Assembly (NCBI GenBank): GCA_016870275.1
Contig: VGBZ01000011.1
Span: 1 to 64,000 of the forward strand
DNA: 64,000 nucleotides
From: Actinomycetota bacterium
GTDB lineage: Bacteria; Actinomycetota; Acidimicrobiia; Acidimicrobiales; Microtrichaceae
Direction: 5' to 3'
Position 1 is the first letter of the stretch. The number at the start of each line of letters is the position of its first letter. The position numbers and the translations under genes are program-made. Shown in pieces: positions 14,920 through 22,505 of this stretch. The notes beneath the pieces were generated by a model, which was not told the DNA's origin, did no database searches, and was given only the letters and a program-made list of their open reading frames with translations.

Positions 14920-17460
14920 TCAGGAAGGCGTCGGCCGGAGGCGTTCGGCGAGCGCAACGCTGACCCACATGCGCTCGAGATGCTGGTCGATGGCTCTGAT
15001 CGGCGAGGGGTGCGGTTGTTCGGTGACGAGCGATTCGATGCGCTCGGCGAGGTCCCGGTCGGCCACGCCGGTCACACCTTCGAGCATCCGGCTCAGCCCG
15101 GCGATGGAGAACTCCTCGACGATGTGGCCCCATCGTCGGCTGATCTCATTGAAGGCGACCTCGGCGAGGCGAGGGTGCTGCAGGGCACGACGCAGCAGGT
15201 ACGGGAGATCCTGGGATCGGACCTCGGTGAATCCGAGGTCGAGTGACCGTTGCAGGTCCTCGGCCCGGGGCGTGTCGACGAGGTGGTGCAGGTAGCGCAG
15301 CTGATCCTGGGGGTTGTCGGACTGTCGCCAACGTCGCTCGAACTCGGCGTGTTCCTCGGAAGTGGCGATCCGGGCAACGACGTCGGCGGCGGCGGAACGC
15401 AGCGAAGGGTCACCCACGCCGTTGTTGAACAATGATCGCGCCCGTGAGTGGATCTCGGAATCCGCACCGACACCGCCGGCGAGGGCGAAGGCGACGCTCC
15501 GCACGCTGCGGATCCGTTCGTCGTCGGGCTCGCCGTGGGCCGCCACGAGTTCTGCGATCTCATCGAGTCGGTCGCAGGCGATCCGCCGGGCCACGCTTCG
15601 GACACGTTGGGCGTCCTCCGGTCCGAACTGCCGGTGGAGGTCCCCCAGGATCGCTGCCATGCGCCGCCAGACAGTCGGGTCGGTCTCCCGGGGTGCTGAT
15701 CTCTCGATCACATCCAACATGAGCGACTCGTCCGCGGTGCCGGCGAGCAGTGCGAACCACGTGTCGTCGAGCAGGACGAAACGCTCGAGTGCCGGACGCT
15801 CGGCCGAGGCGAGGCTGCGGGCGAGGTCTGGCGGGAGCGTCGTGCGGAAGAACCCGGATCCGTCGGTGTTGGGTTGCACCCACTCCGGGGGCCCGGGAAG
15901 TTCGAGCTCGACCGGCTCCTCGAGGAGCATCCGATGGGTGCTGAGCTCACCGCCGACCGACGCGGTCACCACCAGCGGGACCGGCCACGGTGACGCTGCT
16001 CGCTCGGCAGCGTCGAAGGCAGCTCGGCGCTGCTCCATCCGCACGCCGGCGGGTGTGACCTCGACGATCACCTCGGGGTGGCCGGGCCGGAGCACCCATG
16101 CGTCCATGATCCTCCGGACTGGTGTCGAGGCCACCTCCTCGATGGCGTTCCACAGGTCGGAGGTCTCGGTGGATCCGAACCGGTGCGCCGTGAGGTAATT
16201 CCGTACCCCTCTCTGAAAGGTCTCCGCACCGAGGTACTGCTCGAGCATGCGGAGGACCGAACAGCCCTTCTCGTAGGTGAGCACGTCGAACATGCCCTCG
16301 GCGTCCGCCGGTGTCCGGACGGGGAACTCCACCGGTCGGGTCGAGGCGAGCGCATCGGTGTCGAACGCCCCGGAGCGGAGTTGCCCGAAAGCGGTCCAGC
16401 AGTTCCACTCGGGTCGGAAGGCATCGCTGGCGCTCACCTCCATGAACGTGGCGAAGGCCTCGTTCAGCCAGAGTCCGTTCCACCAACGCATCGTGACCAG
16501 GTCGCCGAACCACATGTGGGCGATCTCGTGGTTGATCACGTCGGCGACTCGCTGCTGTTCGTGCTGGGTCGAGTCGTCGGGGTCGATCAGCAGGAGGACC
16601 TCGCGGAACGTGACGCACCCCAGGTTCTCCATGGCCCCGAAGGAGAAGTCGGGAACCGCCACCAGGTCGAGTTTGTCGCCCGGGTAGGCAATGTCGTAGT
16701 AGTCCTCGAAGTACTCCAGTGCGGCGTCGGCCACGTCCAGAGCGAACCCGGTGAGGTGGTGGTTCCCTGGCGGACTGACGACCCGCAGGCTCGTGGCCGA
16801 GGGCGCCCGGGACGTCCTGACCGGTGTGGCCTCGAGCGGTCCCACGACGAGTGCGACGAGATACGTCGACATGGGGATGGTCGGCGCGAACTGACTCAGG
16901 ATTCGCCCGTTCCCCAGATCGGTTTGGGAGCGGAGTTCAGTGTTGCTCACGACGAGGAGACCGTCGTCGGCGACGACGGAGATCTCGAAGACGGCCTTGA
17001 GCGCCGGTTCGTCGAAGCATGGGAACGCCCGCCGGGCGTGGGTCGATTCGAATTGGGTCACCGCCAGTGCGTGTCGTGTCGTTGCGCCCGCGGAATCAGT
17101 GCTGTCGAAGTGGGAGCTGTAGAGACCGACGAGTTGGTCGTTGAGCGATCCATTCGTGCTCAGCTCGATCTGGAACTGCCCCGATCCGATCGATTCGGGC
17201 AGGTGGAGGACCACCTGCTCGTCCTCCGGATGGCTCGTCAACTGCACCGGCACGTCGCCGCTGGAACTGTGGTTGATCCGAACGTCGGTGATGTCCAGTC
17301 TGACGGAGTGCAGTCGGATGTGGTCCGCTGGTTGCAGCAGCAACCCGGAGATGACGGTCTGGCCCACCCATGTCCCGGCGGTGAGATCCAGGTCGAACCG
17401 GATGGAGTAGTGGTTCGGCCGGACGGCGTTGTCGAGTCGGAGTGGAAGCCGGTCGACCAC
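14920..17460 (-). CDS. pepN: Aminopeptidase N (M1 family zinc metallopeptidase)
   Basis: The 846-residue protein has the M1 layout: N-terminal beta domain, exopeptidase motif GAMEN near residue 275, zinc motif HEIAHMWFGD near residue 312 with the downstream NEAFATFME glutamate, and a long C-terminal alpha domain with ERAP1-like helices. It removes N-terminal residues from peptides in the cytoplasm. Length matches actinobacterial PepN (about 850). GTG 17460 is followed at once by the first conserved block (NAVRPNHYSI). It is divergent from the crotonase gene, with 118 bases between. Confidence 0.93.
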   Translation of the reverse strand: MVDRLPLRLDNAVRPNHYSIRFDLDLTAGTWVGQTVISGLLLQPADHIRLHSVRLDITDVRINHSSSGDVPVQLTSHPEDEQVVLHLPESIGSGQFQIELSTNGSLNDQLVGLYSSHFDSTDSAGATTRHALAVTQFESTHARRAFPCFDEPALKAVFEISVVADDGLLVVSNTELRSQTDLGNGRILSQFAPTIPMSTYLVALVVGPLEATPVRTSRAPSATSLRVVSPPGNHHLTGFALDVADAALEYFEDYYDIAYPGDKLDLVAVPDFSFGAMENLGCVTFREVLLLIDPDDSTQHEQQRVADVINHEIAHMWFGDLVTMRWWNGLWLNEAFATFMEVSASDAFRPEWNCWTAFGQLRSGAFDTDALASTRPVEFPVRTPADAEGMFDVLTYEKGCSVLRMLEQYLGAETFQRGVRNYLTAHRFGSTETSDLWNAIEEVASTPVRRIMDAWVLRPGHPEVIVEVTPAGVRMEQRRAAFDAAERAASPWPVPLVVTASVGGELSTHRMLLEEPVELELPGPPEWVQPNTDGSGFFRTTLPPDLARSLASAERPALERFVLLDDTWFALLAGTADESLMLDVIERSAPRETDPTVWRRMAAILGDLHRQFGPEDAQRVRSVARRIACDRLDEIAELVAAHGEPDDERIRSVRSVAFALAGGVGADSEIHSRARSLFNNGVGDPSLRSAAADVVARIATSEEHAEFERRWRQSDNPQDQLRYLHHLVDTPRAEDLQRSLDLGFTEVRSQDLPYLLRRALQHPRLAEVAFNEISRRWGHIVEEFSIAGLSRMLEGVTGVADRDLAERIESLVTEQPHPSPIRAIDQHLERMWVSVALAERLRPTPS

Positions 17461-17578
17461 GTGGGCTGCTCCTTGTTCGTCGAGGTGGCCGTCCGGTCGA
17501 CCGGAGTCCGGAACCGCACGACAGCGGAAGGGTAGCGACTCGAATCCGGAGGGGGTCCGGCTCCGTTACGCTCCGATC

Positions 17579-18421
17579 GTGCCTGACTGCTTCGCCCTCG
17601 ACGTGTCTGACCGCGTGGCCCACCTGCGCCTCGACCGGCCTGACGATCTCAACACCATGGTCCCGGCGTTCTGGAAGGAGTTGCCGGAGATCGTTCGGGA
17701 TCTCGACCGGAGCGGCAGCGTTCGAGCGCTCGTGATTTCCTCCACCGGCCGGCACTTCAGCGCCGGCATGGACCTGTCGGTGTTCACCGGTTCGAGTGTT
17801 CTCAGCAGCGGCGGCGGCTCCGATGAAGAGGGTCGTCGCCGTTCAGTCGTGTGGATGCTGGTCCAGCACCTGCAGGACTCGTTCTCCGTGTTCGAGTCGG
17901 CACGGTTCCCCGTGCTTGCGGCCGTTCAGGGTGGGTGCATCGGGGGAGCGGTCGACATGGTGACCGCCGCTGACGCGCGCTACTGCACCGAGGATGCGTT
18001 CTTCTGCATCCAGGAGATCAACATCGGGATGACGGCGGATGTCGGGACGCTCCAGCGACTGTCGAAGCTCATTCCCGAGGGGATCGCCAGGGAGTACGCC
18101 TACACGGGTGATCGCATGCCGGCGCAACGGGCCATCGAGTGCGGGTTGGTCAACCGCATCTATCCGGACCACGCGGCGCTGCTCGACGGTGTGCTCGACA
18201 TCGCCGGCCGGATCGCCCGACACTCGCCGCTCGCCATCTGGGGCACCAAGGAGGTGCTCAACTACACCCGCGACCATTCCGTCGGGGATTCGCTGCGCTA
18301 CATCGCCGGTTGGCAGTCGGGGATGTTCCAGGGCGGTGACATGCTCGAGGAGTTCACCGCCAAGAGCGAGGGCCGGGAACCTGAGTTCGACGACCTTCCG
18401 GCCCGGCCCGAGGTGATCTGA
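17579..18421 (+). CDS. Crotonase family, delta(3,5)-delta(2,4)-dienoyl-CoA isomerase-like
   Basis: The 280-residue protein has the crotonase oxyanion elements (HFSAGMDL near residue 60 and GGCIGGAVD near residue 120). NIGMTADVGTLQRL near residue 150 is characteristic of dienoyl-CoA isomerases, where the glutamate (EINIG) and aspartate (TADVG) do the double-bond shift. It would help beta-oxidation of polyunsaturated acyl-CoAs. The GTG lies 6 bases after a TACGCT -10 box, so the mRNA is probably leaderless. The upstream in-frame extension is rejected for that reason. It is convergent with another crotonase gene. Confidence 0.8.
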   Translation: MPDCFALDVSDRVAHLRLDRPDDLNTMVPAFWKELPEIVRDLDRSGSVRALVISSTGRHFSAGMDLSVFTGSSVLSSGGGSDEEGRRRSVVWMLVQHLQDSFSVFESARFPVLAAVQGGCIGGAVDMVTAADARYCTEDAFFCIQEINIGMTADVGTLQRLSKLIPEGIAREYAYTGDRMPAQRAIECGLVNRIYPDHAALLDGVLDIAGRIARHSPLAIWGTKEVLNYTRDHSVGDSLRYIAGWQSGMFQGGDMLEEFTAKSEGREPEFDDLPARPEVI

Positions 18422-18427
18422 AGCGTC

Positions 18428-19249
18428 TCAGTCGGTGACCGGGTCGTCGTCATCGGATGCTGTCGTCTGGATCCGGCCTCGTTCGGTGACCGCGCGGCGG
18501 CGCTCCTCGAAGTCGCTCGTGTCGCGCTGGGCCAGCCAGTCCCGACTCGCCCGCTGTTCCACCTCGATGGCCTCATCGAGCCCGACCCGCGCCCCCGAGC
18601 GGTAGGTGGCGAGCAGGTGGCGCACGCCAGCCGGATCGTTCCCGGCGATGTCCGCCGCCAGCGACCGGGCCTGCGGGAGCAACTCGTCGTGGGGTACGAC
18701 GTGGTTGACCAGACCCCAGTCGTAGGCAGTGGCTGCGTCGAGGAAGTTCCCTGTGGTCGACAGCTCCACTGCGCGGCGGAGACCGACGGCGCGGGGCAAC
18801 TCGACCGTCAGGCCCCAGCCGGGCATGATGCCGATCCGGGCGTGGGTATCGGCGAATCGTGCGTGTTCTGATGCGATCAGGAAGTCGCAGGCCAGCGCCA
18901 GTTCGAACCCGCCGGTCACCGCCACGCCGTTGATCGCACCGATGACCGGCGTGCCCATCTGGGGGATGGGACGACGAAAGTCGCTGGCGTCTGAGAATCC
19001 GGCCCCGAGTGAATCCGGAGCAGTGGCGAGTTCCCGCAGATCGAGGCCGGCGCAGAACGCCGGGTCGCTGCCGGTGATCACGACGGCGCGGACCTCTGGG
19101 TCCCCGTCGAGTGTGCTGAGGGTGACGTGGAGTGCCCTTCGCAGTGCGGCGCTCAGGGCGTTCCGCGCCGCAGGCCGGTGCAGCGTCACCACGGCGAAGC
19201 CGTCACTGCGCTCGAGCAGCAGGACGTCGTCGACCTGTTCGACGCTCAC
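18428..19249 (-). CDS. Enoyl-CoA hydratase/isomerase (crotonase) family protein
   Basis: The 273-residue protein has the crotonase core: NALSAALRR, the oxyanion loop AFCAGLDL near residue 67 and VAVTGGFELALACD near residue 110. The first hydratase glutamate position reads ARIGIMPGWG, where canonical hydratases have E before the glycine-rich turn, so it may be an isomerase or another crotonase rather than a hydratase. Its GTG overlaps the stop of the upstream hypothetical gene by four bases. Those two probably belong with the acyl-CoA dehydrogenase gene in a beta-oxidation group on this strand. Confidence 0.82.
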   Translation of the reverse strand: MSVEQVDDVLLLERSDGFAVVTLHRPAARNALSAALRRALHVTLSTLDGDPEVRAVVITGSDPAFCAGLDLRELATAPDSLGAGFSDASDFRRPIPQMGTPVIGAINGVAVTGGFELALACDFLIASEHARFADTHARIGIMPGWGLTVELPRAVGLRRAVELSTTGNFLDAATAYDWGLVNHVVPHDELLPQARSLAADIAGNDPAGVRHLLATYRSGARVGLDEAIEVEQRASRDWLAQRDTSDFEERRRAVTERGRIQTTASDDDDPVTD

Positions 19250-19851
19250 ACCTCTCCTCTATCGAGTGGGGGGAGGAACTCGAAGCGCAGATCACCGAGT
19301 CGGACCAGCGTGGAGGTGATCCAGCCGCCCATGGCGGAGAAGTGATCGTCGAGTGTGGACCCATCGGCGAGCGTGGATTCATCGAGTTCGTAGCTGCCGT
19401 CGTAGGTCACCTCGATGGCGTGCTCGGTCTCGGTCAGGTCGTCGTTCGACACAGCCTCGACTGTTGGGCCGGATCGTCGAAGTCGCTCACCCCCGATGGC
19501 GGGGCTCTCGGGCGAGAGAGCGTCGAGCACGGTTCGCGGGTCGGGCGGAGCGACCAGTCGCTGGATCCGCAGGACCACCTCGATGTCGATGCGGGGGAGT
19601 TCGGGAAGCTCCTCTTCGATGTACCAGGACCGATACGCGGTCTGCGACCACGTCGGCCAGTCCAGGGTCAGGTCCGCCCGGACCCTCGGCGGATTGCCCT
19701 CACCCGGGAGCCCGTAGCTGGTCTCCCAGGTGAGGTCGCCGAGCAGCACATCGGATTGGAATCGTTCCTCGAACGCCTGACGCTCGAGCATGGCCTGCTC
19801 GAGCGCATCGCGCAGCGCACCGATGGCGTCGGTGAAGACGTGGTCGAGCAT
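19246..19851 (-). CDS. Conserved-looking hypothetical protein, translationally coupled to a crotonase
   Basis: The 201-residue protein is acidic and appears cytoplasmic: there is no signal peptide or membrane span. It begins with a helix (DHVFTDAIGALRDALEQAMLERQAFEERFQ) followed by beta-rich sequence (SDVLLGDLTWETSYGLPGEG). I recognise no family. It lies between the acyl-CoA dehydrogenase and crotonase genes, with 50 bases upstream and a four-base overlap downstream, so a role in fatty acyl metabolism is possible by context only. Confidence 0.6.
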   Translation of the reverse strand: MLDHVFTDAIGALRDALEQAMLERQAFEERFQSDVLLGDLTWETSYGLPGEGNPPRVRADLTLDWPTWSQTAYRSWYIEEELPELPRIDIEVVLRIQRLVAPPDPRTVLDALSPESPAIGGERLRRSGPTVEAVSNDDLTETEHAIEVTYDGSYELDESTLADGSTLDDHFSAMGGWITSTLVRLGDLRFEFLPPLDRGEV

Positions 19852-19901
19852 GGGTCACTCAGGCTACCGGAGGACGGATTGCCCTTGGTTCTGCCGGTTG
19901 G

Positions 19902-21701
19902 TCAGGCAGAGGCCAGTCCGGCGACATCGACGGCGTAGAGATCCGCTGAGCCGGCACGCACCGATCCGAGCAGGCCTGCAACCCGCGGCAGGTAGTGCTC
20001 GGCGTAGAACCGGGCGGAGACGATCTTGGCGCTCAGATAGTCCCGATCCGTCGAGCCGGCTGCGAGTTGCTCGTGCGCTCCGAGCGCCATACGAGCGAGG
20101 AGCCAGCCACCGGTCGTCTGGCCGAACATGGTCAGGTACGGGGTGGCACCGGCGAGGGCCTCCCGTGGATCCGCCAGTCCGTTGGTCATGATCCACTCTG
20201 TGGCTTCGGTCAGGCTGTCGACTGCGGCGGTCAAGTTGGTTCTGATGGTGGCGAACTCCTCACCTGCGGCAGCGAGACGGGCATCAGTTCGCCGCATCTC
20301 CGCCAGGTGATCGTTGACGACACCGCCCATCCTCATGGGCAGTTTCCGTCCGACGAGGTCCATGGCCTGGATCCCGTTCGTTCCCTCGTAGATGGGAGCG
20401 ATGCGGGCGTCGCGGAAGTGCTGCGCGACTCCGCTCTCCTCGATGAACCCCATGCCGCCGAAGATCTGAACCGCAGTCGAGGTGAGTTCGCAGCCGACGT
20501 CGGTGCACCAGGCCTTGGTAACCGGGGTGAGCAACTCGGCCATCTCGAGCCACCGATCGCCGTCGTCCCCGTCGATCGCTCGCGACAGATCGAGGGCTGC
20601 AGCGTTGTAGACGGCGAGGGCCCGCATGGCCTCGATCTGGCTGCGCATCGACAGCAGCATGCGTCGGACATCAGGGTGAACGATGATCGGAGCGGGTTCC
20701 TTGGACGCTCCGCCGACCTCGCGACCCTGACGGCGATCCTGGGCGTACTGCCAAGCCTTCTGGTAGGCGACCTCGCTGAGCCCGATCCCTTGAACCCCAA
20801 CAGCGATGCGAGCGGAGTTCATCATGGTGAACATGGCCCGCATCCCCTGCCCCTCCTCGCCGACGAGGTAGCCGATTGCTCCGCCGCTGTCGCCATAACT
20901 GAGCACGCAGGTGGGTGATGCGTGGATACCCATCTTGTGTTCGATCGACACGCACGTCACGTCATTGCGTTCGCCGAGCGTGCCGTCATCGTTGACGAGG
21001 AACTTGGGCACGATGAACAACGAGATGCCCTTGGTTCCCGGAGGTGCATCGGGCGTGCGAGCCAGGACGAGGTGGACGATGTTCTCCGCCATGTCGTGCT
21101 CGCCGAAGGAGATGTAGATCTTCGTCCCGTGGATGCGGTAGGTCCCGTCGTCCTGCGGAACGGCCTTGGTGGTGGCGAGCCCTACGTCGGATCCAGCCTG
21201 CGGTTCGGTGAGGTTCATCGTGCCGGTCCACTCCCCGGTGACGAGCTTGCGGAGGTACGTCTCCTTCTGTTCCTCGCTGCCCCACTCCTCGAGACAATCG
21301 ATCGCGCCGGTGGTCAGCCCCGGACACATCGACAACGACCCGTTGGCCGAGATCATGAACTCCGCCCCGAGGACGAACACGGCCTCGGGGAACCCGGCGC
21401 CTCCGTAGGCCTCCTCAGCGTTCAGACCCTGCCAGCCGGCCTCGACGAACTTCTGGTAGGCGCGGGTGAGTTCGTCGGGGACGTGGACGCCCTCGGGTGA
21501 CCACTGCAGCGGGGTCCGGTCGCCGAGGGAGTTGGTCGGCCCGAACACCTCCTGCATGAACCGTCCGTGCTCTTCCAGTACGGAGGCGGCTGTCTCCTCG
21601 TCGACGTGTGCGAACCGATCGGTCTTGGTCAGTTCGTCGAGCATTCCCACCTGGCGGAGTGTGAACAGGGCGTCCTTGATCGGCGCTTGGTACTCAGTCA
21701 T
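19902..21701 (-). CDS. Acyl-CoA dehydrogenase, long FadE5-like type
   Basis: The 599-residue flavoenzyme has the dehydrogenase core (MNLTEPQAGSDVG near residue 165, SIEHKMGIHASPT, GGMGFIEESG) and the catalytic glutamate in IYEGTNGIQ near residue 445. It has the extra C-terminal helical domain of long-form dehydrogenases (AidB/FadE5 group, about 600 residues), giving broad chain-length activity. The first beta-oxidation step, forming the trans-2-enoyl-CoA, is expected. The ATG is 8 bases downstream of a perfect 16-base palindrome, a likely repressor site. Confidence 0.9.
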   Translation of the reverse strand: MTEYQAPIKDALFTLRQVGMLDELTKTDRFAHVDEETAASVLEEHGRFMQEVFGPTNSLGDRTPLQWSPEGVHVPDELTRAYQKFVEAGWQGLNAEEAYGGAGFPEAVFVLGAEFMISANGSLSMCPGLTTGAIDCLEEWGSEEQKETYLRKLVTGEWTGTMNLTEPQAGSDVGLATTKAVPQDDGTYRIHGTKIYISFGEHDMAENIVHLVLARTPDAPPGTKGISLFIVPKFLVNDDGTLGERNDVTCVSIEHKMGIHASPTCVLSYGDSGGAIGYLVGEEGQGMRAMFTMMNSARIAVGVQGIGLSEVAYQKAWQYAQDRRQGREVGGASKEPAPIIVHPDVRRMLLSMRSQIEAMRALAVYNAAALDLSRAIDGDDGDRWLEMAELLTPVTKAWCTDVGCELTSTAVQIFGGMGFIEESGVAQHFRDARIAPIYEGTNGIQAMDLVGRKLPMRMGGVVNDHLAEMRRTDARLAAAGEEFATIRTNLTAAVDSLTEATEWIMTNGLADPREALAGATPYLTMFGQTTGGWLLARMALGAHEQLAAGSTDRDYLSAKIVSARFYAEHYLPRVAGLLGSVRAGSADLYAVDVAGLASA

Positions 21702-21709
21702 GCCGACAG

Positions 21710-21725
21710 GTTACCCATGGGTAAC
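21710..21725. promoter_or_regulatory. Perfect 16-bp palindrome, probable operator of the acyl-CoA dehydrogenase gene
   Basis: GTTACCCATGGGTAAC is a perfect inverted repeat lying 8 bases before the start codon, where a bound TetR-type repressor would block transcription or early elongation. It occurs once in the places I scanned. The divergent spacer to the next gene (21726-21932) carries a possible -10 (TACGAT, 21803-21808) and otherwise nothing I can name. Confidence 0.6.
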
Positions 21726-21932
21726 TCTCCATGCGCCACCGAACACCGAGGGGCCGGGTCACTGCACCAGTTCCCGATGATCATGGAGCGTGGTGGATCT
21801 GCTACGATCCGTAGTACAAAACGTGCGGTACATGAAGGACACGGTTTCTCAGTGGGTCGGGTCGCCAGCGTCGAGCGACGTCGAAACCAATGGGTTCTGA
21901 CAGCGAGAGATTCTGCGAACGAGGTGGTAGGC

Positions 21933-22505
21933 GTGAAGGCATCATCACGCAGATGGCGGGCAACCCGGAAACGGTCACGAGTGCTGCTGAGCGTCTCTCT
22001 GGTGGTCCTCGCGGCGGTTTCTGCTGCATGTGGTGGCGGTGAGGTCGCCGAACCGACGACGACCACGGAGAATCCGTACGGCGAGGCTCTGGCTCTGGAT
22101 CCGCCGGCGCCCGACGAGGTCATCCTCACCGTCACTGGTCCGAACGGAACGCAGGACTACACGCTCGGCCAACTCGTCGCAGCAGCGACGACGACGGTCT
22201 CGGTCGATGAACCGTTCGTGAAGCAGCGGATCGAGTTCACCGGCGTACCGCTCGCCGATCTGTTCACAGCCGCCGGAATCACCGACCAGACGAACGTCGA
22301 CACTGTCGCTCTGAACGACTACGCATACGACGCTCCGGCGTCTGTCTTCAGCGACTCCGATGCGGTCCTTGCGGTTCGTCAGGGAGGCGGTGACATCCCC
22401 ATCGATCAGGGTGGTCCGATACGGATCATCTTCCCCGACGGCACCTCGGGCTCGTCAAACCTCGAGGCGTGGAACTGGAGCCTGCGGCGAATCGAGGCGA
22501 TTTGA
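21933..22505 (+). CDS. Lipoprotein with molybdopterin-oxidoreductase-like (sulfite-oxidase fold) domain
   Basis: The 190-residue product has a basic start, a hydrophobic core and a lipobox VSAAC (about residue 30). A threonine-rich linker and a domain reading VILTVTGPNG, IEFTGVPLADLF, VALNDYAYDAP and PIDQGGPIRIIFPDG follow. This resembles the shortened molybdopterin-binding (SUOX-fold) domain found in small exported proteins; the cofactor cysteine is not evident, so it may bind another ligand. GTG 21933 follows GAGG. Its stop overlaps the TTG of the GGDEF-EAL gene, so the two are co-translated and the lipoprotein may be its periplasmic sensor partner. Confidence 0.6.
   Translation: MKASSRRWRATRKRSRVLLSVSLVVLAAVSAACGGGEVAEPTTTTENPYGEALALDPPAPDEVILTVTGPNGTQDYTLGQLVAAATTTVSVDEPFVKQRIEFTGVPLADLFTAAGITDQTNVDTVALNDYAYDAPASVFSDSDAVLAVRQGGGDIPIDQGGPIRIIFPDGTSGSSNLEAWNWSLRRIEAI

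Noticed and set aside
16078-17535. 485-codon open frame antisense to pepN
   Set aside because: Entirely opposite to the N-terminal part of a well-conserved aminopeptidase, with no motif.
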